64,000 nt of DNA from JAXDMK01 sp963790325 (GTDB lineage Bacteria; Actinomycetota; Acidimicrobiia; Acidimicrobiales; AC-14). This document shows positions 7,555-18,873 of this stretch, piece after piece (within the stretch, counting starts at the first letter, position 1; each line of letters starts with the position of its first letter). Below the pieces are notes generated by a model that saw only the letters and a program-made list of their open reading frames with translations, was not told the DNA's origin and made no database searches. Where the stretch lies: contig CAWBNY010000002.1 of assembly GCA_963790325.1 (NCBI GenBank), positions 744,001 through 808,000 on the forward strand. Reading direction: 5' to 3'. The position numbers were made by a program, and so were the translations under genes.

Positions 7555-9631
7555 CGCCTCGCCTTCGGAGAAGGGTCACGTTGCCCTCCTCGAAGACGAG
7601 GTCGTAGTCGCCCCGGATCTGGTCGAGGACGGCCTTGGGCTCCGAGTCGAGGATGGTCGGCAGGAGGATGTACTCCACCCGGTCGGCGAAGGGCAGGCGT
7701 TGGCCCTCGGTCTTGAAGGTTCCCCAGTACGACGCCTTGAACGGGTTGGGGAACATGTAGATCTCCTCCCGGTGGTCGAAGTGGGGGACGTAGCCGTAGA
7801 AGGCCGACAGGATCGCGTCCTTGGGGATGATGTCGTTGGCCCGCTCCAGGTACGGGATGCTGTTCCCGTCGGGGGAGGCGACGACCGCTTCGTGGCGGCC
7901 GAGGGGCGTGGGCCCCCACAGGTAGGCCGTGACCAGGCTGCTGGCCACCACTATCCCGACCATGATCTGGCGACCGGCCATCGACCGGGCCCGGGAGATG
8001 GCGAAGACGGTGCCCGCGATCAGAGTGGGGACTATCAGAGTCCCGTAGTGGTAGTGGATGTCGTACTGGTAGGAGAAGGTGCTCAGGACGTTGGCGGCCA
8101 GGGCCGGGACCACGACCGCCAGCATGCGCAGATCGAGCAGGGGCATGAACGCCACCGGGCTGAACATCTGCCAGACGTACCACGTCCGGGGTTTCTCGGT
8201 GGCGTAGGTGATGACCTCCCCGGGGTGGAGGATGAAGGTCTTGACCAGCCCGCCGACACCCCCGAAGGGCACCCGCCACGAGTTCAGGCTCCCCACCCCG
8301 TTGTACATGGGCAGGATCCAGTACAGGGCGGCGGTGATCATGGCCAGGGACATCAGGCAGGTGATGGCGCCGATCCGCCGGTCGTAGCGAAAGGCGACGT
8401 AGAGCCCCAGGGGGAAGATCAGGAGGGCCACGTCCTCCTTCACCAGCAGGGCGGCGGCGCAGAAGATCAGGAACCCGCCCCAGCGATGCTTCACCATGAA
8501 CCACAGGGCGAAGAAGATGAGGATGGGTTCGAAGGCGTCGGGGTGGAACTGCTCCAGGTTGGTGAAGGCGATCGAGGGGTGGAGCAGGTAGGCGCAGGCG
8601 ACGAGGGCGGCCAGCCACTCCGACCGCAGCTTCTCCCGGGCGAAGAGGAAGGCGGGGATGGCCGCCCCGCCGAGGGCCGCCGCCTGGGTGAAGAGCAGGA
8701 CCTTGGCCGACGGGAGGATCCAGTACACCGGCACGAGGGGCAGGAGGATGAAGGAGGTGTGGTCGCCGAAAAGGTGCCGGCCCATGATCGTGATGAACGG
8801 CCGCTTGAACCGGCTCATCAGCCAGAGGCCCTGGTCGTAGATGCCGAAGTCGAAGGCCTGGGTGCCGAAGCCGTCGTGGTTGCGCATCGTCCAGTAGGCG
8901 AACAGCCAGATGTAGGTGACGGTGGCGGCCACCACGAGCACCCGGGCCAGCCGGTCGGCATGTATCGGGCGGCGGTCGGCGTCCGGCCGCCAGTCGAGCT
9001 GCTGCCACGGGAGGGCGGGTGACGTCGCCGGGTCGCGGTCGACGAGCACGCGGTCGACCAACGTGGCCCCGCCGGCGCCCCCGGCGCGGTGGCCACCGAC
9101 GTCGGTGCCTTCGGACGCGGCGACAAGGGCGGGCTGGCGCCCGGAGGGGCGCTCGCGAGGCGGTCGGGGCGGTCCGAGGAGGTTGCGGCGGCGGAGCCAG
9201 CCGGTGACGGCGCTGAAGTCCACCTGGTCGCGGTCGCGGGTGGACGGCGCCTCCTCCGGGCCAGGGGACCCGCCGGTGACACGGTTCGGCTCCTCTGCGA
9301 GCAGCGGATCCTCCTCTGGCGCGCCGTCGTCCGCCGCCTGGTCGACCGGGCCCTCGCCGGTCCCGTCGACCGGGGCCTCGCCGGTCCCGTCGACCGGGGC
9401 CCCGCCCGTCCCGTCGACCGGGCCCTCGCCGGTCCCGTCGACCGGGGCCTCGCCGGTCCCGTCGACCGGGCCCTCGCCGGTCCCGTCGACCGGGGCCCGG
9501 CCCGGTGGCGCGCTCACCCCGTTCCCGGTGGCGGACGGCTCGCGGTCGGTCAGGGCGGCCCCGGCGTCGTCGATCCCCTTCGCGGGCGGGTCGGGCGGCG
9601 TCCCCCCGAGCTCGTCCTCCGTCCCGGCCAC
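7544..9631 (-). CDS. DUF2079 polytopic membrane protein with repetitive N-terminal tail
   Basis: A 695-aa integral membrane protein. The first ~225 residues are hydrophilic, acidic and low-complexity, and include about 6.5 copies of an 8-residue repeat of type APVDGTGE. From about residue 230 there are some ten hydrophobic segments with the DUF2079 pattern (FDFGIYDQGLW, then GDHTSFILLPL, and FHPDAFEPILIFFALWF). DUF2079 proteins look like glycosyltransferase-C-type membrane enzymes, but no reaction is established. The ATG at 9631 is 83 nt from the divergent secA start. The N-terminal tail is probably cytoplasmic or exposed and is not part of the family domain. Confidence 0.8.
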   Translation of the reverse strand: MAGTEDELGGTPPDPPAKGIDDAGAALTDREPSATGNGVSAPPGRAPVDGTGEGPVDGTGEAPVDGTGEGPVDGTGGAPVDGTGEAPVDGTGEGPVDQAADDGAPEEDPLLAEEPNRVTGGSPGPEEAPSTRDRDQVDFSAVTGWLRRRNLLGPPRPPRERPSGRQPALVAASEGTDVGGHRAGGAGGATLVDRVLVDRDPATSPALPWQQLDWRPDADRRPIHADRLARVLVVAATVTYIWLFAYWTMRNHDGFGTQAFDFGIYDQGLWLMSRFKRPFITIMGRHLFGDHTSFILLPLVPVYWILPSAKVLLFTQAAALGGAAIPAFLFAREKLRSEWLAALVACAYLLHPSIAFTNLEQFHPDAFEPILIFFALWFMVKHRWGGFLIFCAAALLVKEDVALLIFPLGLYVAFRYDRRIGAITCLMSLAMITAALYWILPMYNGVGSLNSWRVPFGGVGGLVKTFILHPGEVITYATEKPRTWYVWQMFSPVAFMPLLDLRMLAVVVPALAANVLSTFSYQYDIHYHYGTLIVPTLIAGTVFAISRARSMAGRQIMVGIVVASSLVTAYLWGPTPLGRHEAVVASPDGNSIPYLERANDIIPKDAILSAFYGYVPHFDHREEIYMFPNPFKASYWGTFKTEGQRLPFADRVEYILLPTILDSEPKAVLDQIRGDYDLVFEEGNVTLLRRRGVSP
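9341..9500 (+). repeat. 24-bp tandem repeat inside the DUF2079 gene
   Basis: About 6.5 head-to-tail copies of a 24-bp unit containing GTCCCGTCGACCGGG, with one or two variable positions per copy. On the minus strand they encode the alternating octapeptides APVDGTGE and GPVDGTGE. The period is a multiple of three, so copy-number change would keep the reading frame. The near identity of copies suggests recent expansion. Confidence 0.9.
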
Positions 9632-9701
9632 GGCGTCATTCTGGCCCGACCGGAGCGGTCGGTGCCTGCACCCGACCCACCGGGGCCGGGTGCCCCCCCG
9701 G

Positions 9702-9707
9702 TAGACT
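9702..9707 (+). promoter_or_regulatory. -10 element of leaderless secA
   Basis: TAGACT lies 7 nt before the secA ATG at 9715, placing the transcription start at or beside the A of the start codon. No ribosome-binding site is present between the two. The same spacing recurs before many genes of the window. Confidence 0.55.
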
Positions 9708-9714
9708 GGCCACC

Positions 9715-12459
<2,745 letters not shown>

Positions 12460-12601
12460 GCGCCGAGCAACCGGAGGTTGCCCGGCGAGTGCTCGGAGCT
12501 CCGGGCACCGGCGGAGCCGGCACCCTCCGCACTGAGGGCTTGCTGCCGGCAGCCGACGGTGGCCGCCTTCGGCGGCGTCGGCGGCCGCCGGACCGGTCCC
12601 G

Positions 12602-13708
12602 GTGAGGGACCACTCCGACGCCCTTGCGGGCCTCCGGGCCCGGCTGTCCGAGATGGAGAAGACGCTTGACCTTCCCGGTCGGCGGTCCCGGCTGGCCGAG
12701 CTGGAGGCGAAGGCGTCCGACCCTTCGTTGTGGGACGACCCCGACGCCGCCCGCACGGTCACCTCGGAGCTGTCCCGGGTGAAGGGCGACGTCGACGAGC
12801 TCGACGGCCTGGAGGGGCGGCTCTCCGACGTCGAGGTCCTTTACGAGCTGGGGCGGGAGGAGGGCGACGACTCGGTCGAGACGGAGATCGACGCCGGGGT
12901 GGACGCCGTCGACCGCGACCTGGCCGGCGTCGAGCTGCGGGCCATGTACTCGGGCGAGCACGACGAGCTCGACGCCGTGTGCGAGGTCCACTCCGGCGCC
13001 GGCGGCACCGACGCCCAGGACTGGGCCGAGATGATGCTGCGGATGTACCTGCGGTGGGCCGAGCGACGGGGCTTCGGCGTCGAGCTGGAGGAGGTCTCGC
13101 CCGGCACCGAGGCGGGGATCACGTCGGCCACCTTCATCGTCCGGGGCCGCTACGCCTACGGGCTGCTGACGGCGGAGAAGGGCGTCCACCGCCTGGTCCG
13201 CATCTCGCCGTTCGACTCCCAGGCCCGGCGCCACACCGCCTTCGCCTCGTTCGAGGCCGTCCCCTTCCTCGAGGACCTCTCGGGCGAGGTCGACATCGAC
13301 GAGAAGGACCTCCGCATCGACACCTACCGGTCGTCCGGGGCGGGGGGCCAGCACGTCAACGTGACCGATTCGGCGGTGAGGATCACCCACATCCCCACCG
13401 GGATCGTGGTGTCCTGCCAGAACCAGCGCAGCCAGCACCAGAACAAGGACGTGGCCATGAAGATCCTGGCCGCCAAGCTGGCCGAGAGGGCCCGGGAGGA
13501 CCGGCGCCGGGAGATGGAGGCGCTGGCCGGCGAGCAGCGGGACGTCGCCTGGGGCAGCCAGATCAGGTCCTACGTCCTCCACCCGTACCAGATGGTCAAG
13601 GACCTGCGCACCGACCACGAGGTGGGCAACATCGGCGGCGTCCTCGACGGCGACCTCGACGGGTTCATGGAGTCGTGGCTGCGCTGGCGGCAGCGCCAGC
13701 GGGGCTAG
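12602..13708 (+). CDS. prfB: Peptide chain release factor 2
   Basis: Recognises UAA and UGA and triggers peptide release. The 368-aa protein has the anticodon-like tripeptide SPF in RISPFDSQARR and the catalytic GGQ in SSGAGGQHVN. The GTG at 12602 gives the usual N-terminus. There is no CTTTGA-type programmed frameshift site: the frame is continuous from start to stop. The gene opens the conserved actinobacterial run prfB-ftsE-ftsX-M23 peptidase; the smpB gene that often ends this run is absent here. Confidence 0.96.
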   Translation: MRDHSDALAGLRARLSEMEKTLDLPGRRSRLAELEAKASDPSLWDDPDAARTVTSELSRVKGDVDELDGLEGRLSDVEVLYELGREEGDDSVETEIDAGVDAVDRDLAGVELRAMYSGEHDELDAVCEVHSGAGGTDAQDWAEMMLRMYLRWAERRGFGVELEEVSPGTEAGITSATFIVRGRYAYGLLTAEKGVHRLVRISPFDSQARRHTAFASFEAVPFLEDLSGEVDIDEKDLRIDTYRSSGAGGQHVNVTDSAVRITHIPTGIVVSCQNQRSQHQNKDVAMKILAAKLAERAREDRRREMEALAGEQRDVAWGSQIRSYVLHPYQMVKDLRTDHEVGNIGGVLDGDLDGFMESWLRWRQRQRG

Positions 13709-13813
13709 GGCCGGATTCCCAGCGGTTTCCCACCCGTGAGTGCTCGCACCCGGCGCTCCCGACCCGTTACCATCGTCCTGCCGCACCCCACAGGGAGGCA
13801 ACCCCGGGAACTC

Positions 13814-14500
13814 ATGATCAGACTCCGCAACGTCACCAAGGTCTACAAGGGCAACGTGACCGCCCTGCGGGGTCTGTCGCTCGACATCGCCAAGCAGGAG
13901 TTCGTCTTCCTGGTCGGGCCCACCGGCTCGGGGAAGTCCACCCTCATCCGCCTCCTGCTCAAGGAGGAGAAGCCGGATTCGGGCCGCATCTGGGTGGCGG
14001 GCAAGGACATCGGCCAGCTCGGGTCGTGGAAGGTGCCGCTCCTGCGGCGCAACATCGGCTGCGTCTTCCAGGACTTCAAGCTCCTGCCCAACAAGACCGC
14101 CTACGAGAACGTGGCCTTCGCCCTGGAGGTCATCGGCCGGCCCTCCCACGTCATCCAGGCCCAGGTGCCCCAGGTCCTCGACCTGGTCGGGCTGTCCAAG
14201 AAGCGCGACCACTTCCCCAGCGAGCTGTCCGGCGGTGAGCAGCAGCGGGTGTCGGTGGCCCGGGCGTTCGTCAACCGGCCCCTGATCCTCCTGGCCGACG
14301 AGCCCACCGGAAACCTCGACCCCAACACGTCGGTCGGCATCATGCGCCTCCTCGACCGCATCAACCGCACCGGGACGACGGTGGTCATGGCCACCCACGA
14401 CGCCGGCATCGTCGACACGATGCGCCGCCGGGTCATCGAGCTCGACCGGGGCTCCCTCGTGCGCGACCAGGCCCGTGGCGTGTACGGGGCCTTCACGTGA
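13814..14500 (+). CDS. ftsE: Cell-division ATP-binding protein FtsE
   Basis: The ABC-type ATPase of the FtsEX complex, which activates peptidoglycan hydrolysis at the septum. The 228-aa protein shows Walker A GPTGSGKST, the Q-loop in CVFQDFKLLPNKT, the signature LSGGEQQR, and Walker B LILLADEPTGNLD. ATG 13814 is used because homology begins at MIRLRNVTKVY; the upstream in-frame GTG at 13736 adds 26 unrelated residues. A TACCAT hexamer at 13768-13773 may be its -10 box. A bulged GC-rich hairpin separates it from ftsX. Confidence 0.95.
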   Translation: MIRLRNVTKVYKGNVTALRGLSLDIAKQEFVFLVGPTGSGKSTLIRLLLKEEKPDSGRIWVAGKDIGQLGSWKVPLLRRNIGCVFQDFKLLPNKTAYENVAFALEVIGRPSHVIQAQVPQVLDLVGLSKKRDHFPSELSGGEQQRVSVARAFVNRPLILLADEPTGNLDPNTSVGIMRLLDRINRTGTTVVMATHDAGIVDTMRRRVIELDRGSLVRDQARGVYGAFT

Positions 14501-14537
14501 GTCTCGCCCTCGCCGCGCGGGGACGAGCTGTTCGACA

Positions 14538-14562
14538 GAAGGAGGCCTCCGGGCCTTCCTTC
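14538..14562 (+). terminator. Hairpin between ftsE and ftsX
   Basis: A stem of ten pairs with one bulged T (14538-14547 with 14552-14562) around a TCCG loop, not followed by a T-run. It could attenuate or stabilise the ftsE end of the message so that FtsE and FtsX levels differ; ftsX is probably still read through. Confidence 0.35.
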
Positions 14563-14610
14563 GGCATTGCCCCCGGCCGGCGCCGACGTCAGGATCGAAG
14601 GCACTAACCC

Positions 14611-15504
14611 GTGGCAGTCAATCTTTCCTATGTGGTGCGGGAGACGGTCTCCAACCTGCGCCGCAACATCTCCATGGCGTCGGCGGCGCTGCTCACGGTC
14701 GCCGTCTCCCTGACCCTGGTCGGTGGCGCCCTGCTGGTGAAGCGGGGGGTCGACCGGGCCACGGTGCAGTGGAAGGACAACGTCGAGCTCTCCATCTTCA
14801 TGAAACCCGACGCCTCGGCGCCGGAGTCGGAGGCCATCGACCGCCAGCTCAAGGCCATGCCCGAGGTCAAGCGCTACCACTACGTGAGCAAGCCGGAGGC
14901 GTTCGAGGAGTTCCGCAAGATCTTCGCCAACGAGCCCGACGTGCGCGACAGCCTGACGGTGGAGCAGATCCCGCCGTCGTACCGGGTGGTTCCCAAACAG
15001 GCGGAGCAGACCAAGCTCGTCGGCGAGCGCTTCCGGGATACGGCCGGCGTGTTCCGGGTGAGCTATGCCAAGGAAGAGGTCGACGCCCTGGTGTCGGTCA
15101 CCAACTTCCTCCAGATCATGTTGTGGGCGGTGGCGGCGGTGCTGCTGGCGGCAGCCTCCCTGCTCATCCTCAACACCATCCGCATGGCCATCTTCGCCCG
15201 CCGCCGGGAGGTGGCGGTGATGAAGCTGGTGGGCGCCACCAACTGGTTCATCCGAATACCGTTCATGCTCGAGGGACTCATCCAGGGCCTGGCCGGGGCC
15301 GCCCTGGCCTACGGGATCGTCTGGATCGGGCGCGACCTGATCCAGAGCCGCATCACCGAGGCGCGCAACGACATCCAGCTGTTCAAGCAGTTCCTCGTCA
15401 CCAGCGGCGACGTGGCGGGAACGGGGATCCTGCTGCTGATCGTCGGGGTGCTGGTGGGAACGGTGGGCTCGGCCCTGGCGGTCAGTCGGTTCCTCGACGT
15501 CTGA
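14611..15504 (+). CDS. ftsX: Cell-division permease FtsX
   Basis: A 297-aa membrane partner of FtsE. It has one N-terminal transmembrane helix (about residues 23-43), an extracytoplasmic domain of about 125 residues that contacts the septal hydrolase, and three C-terminal helices typical of FtsX, with the RRREVAVMKLVGATNWFIR coupling loop between the second and third. The GTG start at 14611 gives MAVNLSYVVRETVSNLRRN, the usual N-terminus. The M23 peptidase directly downstream is the likely hydrolase it controls. Confidence 0.94.
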   Translation: MAVNLSYVVRETVSNLRRNISMASAALLTVAVSLTLVGGALLVKRGVDRATVQWKDNVELSIFMKPDASAPESEAIDRQLKAMPEVKRYHYVSKPEAFEEFRKIFANEPDVRDSLTVEQIPPSYRVVPKQAEQTKLVGERFRDTAGVFRVSYAKEEVDALVSVTNFLQIMLWAVAAVLLAAASLLILNTIRMAIFARRREVAVMKLVGATNWFIRIPFMLEGLIQGLAGAALAYGIVWIGRDLIQSRITEARNDIQLFKQFLVTSGDVAGTGILLLIVGVLVGTVGSALAVSRFLDV

Positions 15505-15538
15505 CGCCGGTCCCGGCGTGGTTGGTGGAGGGTTCCTG

Positions 15539-15566
15539 TTGCTGGTGTTGCCGGTGTTGCTAGCGT
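15539..15566 (+). promoter_or_regulatory. Promoter of the M23 peptidase gene
   Basis: TTGCTG (15539-15544) and TAGCGT (15561-15566) with a 16-nt spacer. The GTG at 15574 lies 7 nt beyond the -10 box, so translation probably begins at the transcript's 5' end. This favours GTG 15574 over GTG 15565, which would overlap the -10 element. Confidence 0.5.
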
Positions 15567-15573
15567 GGCCGGA

Positions 15574-16806
15574 GTGAAACGCGGGGGGCTCGTGCGGGCG
15601 CTGGTGGCAGCGGCGGCCCTTATCGTGGTCCTGCCCGGTTTCGGGGTCGCCGGGGCCCAGACAGAGGCCGACAAGGACCGCATCGACGGCCAGATCGAGT
15701 CCCTGCGGGAGCAGGTGGGCGAGGCGTCGGCCGAGGAGGGGCGCCTCCTCGGGCTGATCGACGAGAGCTCCGTGCGGCTGGCCGACCTCGACGGCAAGGT
15801 GACCGACTTCGACGGCCGCATCGCCGGCGTCCAGGGCAACCTCGACGCGGCCCAGTCGCGGCTGGCGGCGCTGGAGGCGGAGCAGCAGCACACCGAGATC
15901 CGCCTGGGAGAGGCGTCCGCCCAGCTGGCGGTGGCCAAGGAGCACCTGGCCCAGCAGGCCATCGCCGCCTACACCGGCCAGTCGGAGGCGGCCCGCTACG
16001 CGGGGATGCTCCTGGGCTCGGGCAGCCTCGACGAGCTCGCCCAACGGCGGTCGTACCTCAAGGCGGTGATCGGCAGCCAGGCCGATGTGATCTCGGAGAA
16101 CGAGCGGTTGCGGGACCAGGTCGGCGACCTCAAGGCGCGGCTGGAGCGGTCGCGAGCGGACGCGACGGCCCAAAGGGACACCGTGGCCAGCGAGCGGAAC
16201 CGGCTGCAGGTGGCCCGGGACGCCCAGGATGCGGTGCGCGACGACGCCGCCGCGGAGTTGGCCCAGCAGGAGCAGCTCAAATCCGCGGTCCTGGCCCGCA
16301 AGGAGGAGTACCAGGCCGAGGTGGAGGAGCTGGAGGCGGAGTCGGCCGCCATCGCCGACATCCTCCGCCGGCGGGCGGCGGACCGGGCCGCGGGCGACAT
16401 CGCCCCGTTGCCGGCAGGGTCCGGCCAACTCCTCTTCCCGGTCCCCGGCGGCGAGGTCACCTCACCCTTCGGTTTCCGGGTCCATCCCATCTACGGCGAC
16501 GCCCGGCTGCACACGGGCATCGACATCGGCGCCGACACCGGCGATCCCATCTACGCCGCCGGCAACGGCGTGGTGGCCAGCGCGGGGTCGATGGGCGGAT
16601 ACGGGAACGCGACGATCATCGAGCACGGGGGCGGGATCGCCACGCTCTACGGCCACCAGAGCTCGATCCTCGTGTCGGATGGGGAGTCGGTGGTGCAGGG
16701 CCAGGTCATCGGCCGGGTCGGATGCACCGGCGCCTGCACCGGCCCCCACCTCCACTTCGAGGTTCGCGTCGCCGGGGAACCGGTCAACCCCATGGGGTAC
16801 CTGTAG
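15574..16806 (+). CDS. Secreted M23 peptidase with coiled coil (EnvC/RipC-like)
   Basis: A 410-aa exported murein hydrolase or hydrolase activator. It starts with a signal peptide (KRGGLVRALVAAAALIVV...GVAGAQ), has a long Ala/Glu/Gln-rich coiled coil at about residues 30-265, and ends with an LytM/M23 domain with the metal-binding HTGIDIG and GPHLHFEV motifs. The zinc ligands appear complete, so it is probably an active peptidase, unlike degenerate EnvC. Coiled-coil M23 proteins next to ftsEX are the known extracellular partners of FtsEX (EnvC, PcsB, RipC). GTG 15574 is preferred for the start because of the -10 box 7 nt upstream. Confidence 0.9.
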   Translation: MKRGGLVRALVAAAALIVVLPGFGVAGAQTEADKDRIDGQIESLREQVGEASAEEGRLLGLIDESSVRLADLDGKVTDFDGRIAGVQGNLDAAQSRLAALEAEQQHTEIRLGEASAQLAVAKEHLAQQAIAAYTGQSEAARYAGMLLGSGSLDELAQRRSYLKAVIGSQADVISENERLRDQVGDLKARLERSRADATAQRDTVASERNRLQVARDAQDAVRDDAAAELAQQEQLKSAVLARKEEYQAEVEELEAESAAIADILRRRAADRAAGDIAPLPAGSGQLLFPVPGGEVTSPFGFRVHPIYGDARLHTGIDIGADTGDPIYAAGNGVVASAGSMGGYGNATIIEHGGGIATLYGHQSSILVSDGESVVQGQVIGRVGCTGACTGPHLHFEVRVAGEPVNPMGYL

Positions 16807-16850
16807 ACCCCACAACCGGTGCCCGGCCCGGGCGACGGCGTGATCGGCGG

Positions 16851-17501
16851 TTACGGCCTTGGTTTCACCGACAGGTGGGGTCTCGGGGTCTCGCCGATCC
16901 AGGTGGTGAGGAGCTCGCTGCGGCGGGCGTCCCAGTCCTCGGAGGTGAGGGCGTAGCGGATGTGGTCCTCCCACACGCCGTTGATGGCCAGGTAGCGGTG
17001 GGCGATGCCCTCCTCCCGCAGGGCGAGCTTCTCCGCCACCCGGCGGCTGGCCCGGTTGCGGGGGATGATCGCCACCTGCAGCCGGTGCAGCCCCAGCTCC
17101 TCGAAGGCGAACCGGGCCGCCACCACCAGCGCCTCGGGAACGTAGCCCTGGCCGGCGTGGGTCTCGTCGATCCAGTACCCGACGTACGCGTTCTGGAACG
17201 GCCCCCGTTGCACCCCGGACAGGTTGAGCTCGCCGGCGAAGCGCCCACCCACGAAGATCCCGAACCCGTAGCCGGTGCCCATCTGCCACTCCCGCTCCCG
17301 GGCTCCGCAGCGGGCGACGAAGGCGGGCCGGCTCTCGGTGTCGTCGGGTGCGCCCGGCGGCGGCTTGGGCTCCCACTTGAGCAGCCACCCCCGGTTGCGC
17401 TGGCGGACCTCCCGCCAGCCCTCGAAGTCGGCCCCCGTCAGCGGGCGAAGGAGCACCCGGCGCCCCCGCAGCTGGGTGGGGATGCGCTCACCGAGGGCCA
17501 T
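16851..17501 (-). CDS. GNAT acetyltransferase, RimJ/RimL-like
   Basis: A 216-aa N-acetyltransferase. It shows RGRRVLLRPL at the N-terminus, the conserved YVGYWIDETHAGQGYVPEAL acetyl-CoA-binding region and the RLQVAIIPRNRASRRVAEKLALREEG segment typical of ribosomal-protein-alanine acetyltransferase relatives. The substrate is unknown. ATG 17501 is chosen because homology starts there and TAGGGT (17510-17515 on the minus strand) is 8 nt upstream. The gene lies just after ppx on the same strand; its -10 box overlaps the ppx stop. Confidence 0.88.
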   Translation of the reverse strand: MALGERIPTQLRGRRVLLRPLTGADFEGWREVRQRNRGWLLKWEPKPPPGAPDDTESRPAFVARCGAREREWQMGTGYGFGIFVGGRFAGELNLSGVQRGPFQNAYVGYWIDETHAGQGYVPEALVVAARFAFEELGLHRLQVAIIPRNRASRRVAEKLALREEGIAHRYLAINGVWEDHIRYALTSEDWDARRSELLTTWIGETPRPHLSVKPRP

Positions 17502-17512
17502 CGCGCCCGACC

Positions 17513-18430
17513 CTAACGGTTGAGGCTCATGACGAGCCCGTCGAGGATGTCGGACTCGCTGACCAGGCACTCGGCGAAACCGAAGTACCGCATCACGGCG
17601 GCCAGGATGACGACACCGCCCACGATCACGTCGGCCCGCCCCCGCTCCAGGCCCGGGTTGTAGGCCCGTTGGGCCCGGGTCTCGGTGGCCAGGGTGCGGA
17701 AGACGTCCTCCACCGCCTCCCGCGTAAGGCGGAAGTGGTGGACGCGGTCACGGTCGTAATCGATACCCAGCTCCACCGTGGCCACGCTCGACACCGTGCC
17801 CGCCAGCCCCACCAGGCAGGCGGCGTCGGCCGCGGCGGGGATGGCGCGGGTGACGTCGTCGAGGTAGTCGCGCACCACCGTCAACGCCCCGCTCAGCTCC
17901 TCGGGGGCGGGCGGGTCGGAGTGGAGGAACTTCTCGGTGATGCGGACGCAACCGATGTCGACCGAGACCACGCCGTCCGGGCCGGCACCGGTGGGACCCG
18001 GCGTCCCCACTGCGAACTCGGTGGACCCGCCGCCGATGTCGACCACCAGGAACGGTCCTTGGGACGGGTCGAGCTCGGCCGTGGCCCCGAGGAAGGACAG
18101 GCGGGCCTCTTCCTCGCCCCCGAGCAGCTCGGGACGGACGCCCACCGCGGCCTCGGCCGCGTCGAAGAAGGCGTCCCGGTTGCCGGCGTCCCGAGCGGCC
18201 GACGTGGCCGTCATCCGCACCCGATCCACCCCGAGCCGGTCGATGACGCCCCGGTACCCGGTCAGCACCGCCACCGTCCGCTCGATGGCCTCGGGGGCCA
18301 GGTGGCCGGTGGCGTCGACGCCCTGGCCCAGGCGGGTGATGTGCATCAGCCGTTCGAGGGTCTTGCCGCCGGCGTCCACCACCAGCAGCCGGGTCGAGTT
18401 GGTGCCGCAGTCGATGGCCGCCCGGCTCAC
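17513..18430 (-). CDS. ppx: Exopolyphosphatase, Ppx/GppA family
   Basis: A 305-aa actin-like-fold phosphatase that hydrolyses polyphosphate or pppGpp. Motifs are AAIDCGTNSTRLLVV at the N-terminus, the T-A-T-S-A-A-R-D segment, the VVDIGGGSTEF phosphate loop and the GLAGTVSS motif. GTG 18430 overlaps the TGA of the preceding DUF501 gene by 4 nt, so the start is well fixed by coupling. It belongs to the eno-divIC-DUF501-ppx operon found across actinobacteria. It is the short single-lobe-pair form typical of the phylum. Confidence 0.92.
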   Translation of the reverse strand: MSRAAIDCGTNSTRLLVVDAGGKTLERLMHITRLGQGVDATGHLAPEAIERTVAVLTGYRGVIDRLGVDRVRMTATSAARDAGNRDAFFDAAEAAVGVRPELLGGEEEARLSFLGATAELDPSQGPFLVVDIGGGSTEFAVGTPGPTGAGPDGVVSVDIGCVRITEKFLHSDPPAPEELSGALTVVRDYLDDVTRAIPAAADAACLVGLAGTVSSVATVELGIDYDRDRVHHFRLTREAVEDVFRTLATETRAQRAYNPGLERGRADVIVGGVVILAAVMRYFGFAECLVSESDILDGLVMSLNR

Positions 18431-18873
18431 GAGGCGCCAGCCCGGGCCAGCTGCTCGGCCACCCACCGGCCGACGGGGTCGTCGCCCCCGGCCAGGTACC
18501 AGGCGTAGTGGGCGTGGAGGCACTTGACTCCTTTGCGGGTGCCGCCGACGCCGCCCGACGGACGCGGTCCCTCCCACCCCGCCGGCACCGCCGCGTCCCG
18601 TTCCGCGGCGTGGCGGGCGTGGGCCCGGGCCAGCTCGACGGGGTCGACCGCCGCCTCCGCCGCCCGCACGCCCCCCGCCGACTCCAGGCCGCTCACCACC
18701 CGGCGCAGCTCGGCGTCGACCAGCCAGTAGCGGGTGGGCATGGGCGTCCCGTCGGCCATGAGCGGGGCGTTGCGGATCACGACGGGCCGACCGCCGGCGT
18801 CCCGGACGACGACCTCGAAGTCGCCCTGCGGTGGCCGACCCAACAGGGCCTCGACCGCCGCCGCGTCACTCAC
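18427..18873 (-). CDS. DUF501 domain protein
   Basis: A 148-aa protein of the DUF501 family, with LLGRPPQGDFEVVVRD, RNAPLMADGTPMPTRYWL, and the C-terminal GGVGGTRKGVKCLHAHYAWYLAGGDDPVGRWV. The GVKCLH.HYA..L motif is the family hallmark and suggests a Cys/His active or metal site; no function is established. Start and stop both overlap neighbours by 4 nt (GTGA), so it is translated as part of a tight operon between DUF72 and ppx. Confidence 0.9.
   Translation of the reverse strand: MSDAAAVEALLGRPPQGDFEVVVRDAGGRPVVIRNAPLMADGTPMPTRYWLVDAELRRVVSGLESAGGVRAAEAAVDPVELARAHARHAAERDAAVPAGWEGPRPSGGVGGTRKGVKCLHAHYAWYLAGGDDPVGRWVAEQLARAGAS

Noticed and set aside
9341..9500. Repeat array considered as CRISPR
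   Set aside because: Units are 24 bp, directly adjacent without spacers, and form codon-phased octapeptides of a coding gene.
12560..12720. Programmed +1 frameshift in prfB
   Set aside because: The frame is continuous from GTG 12602 and no CTTTGA-type slippery stop is present.
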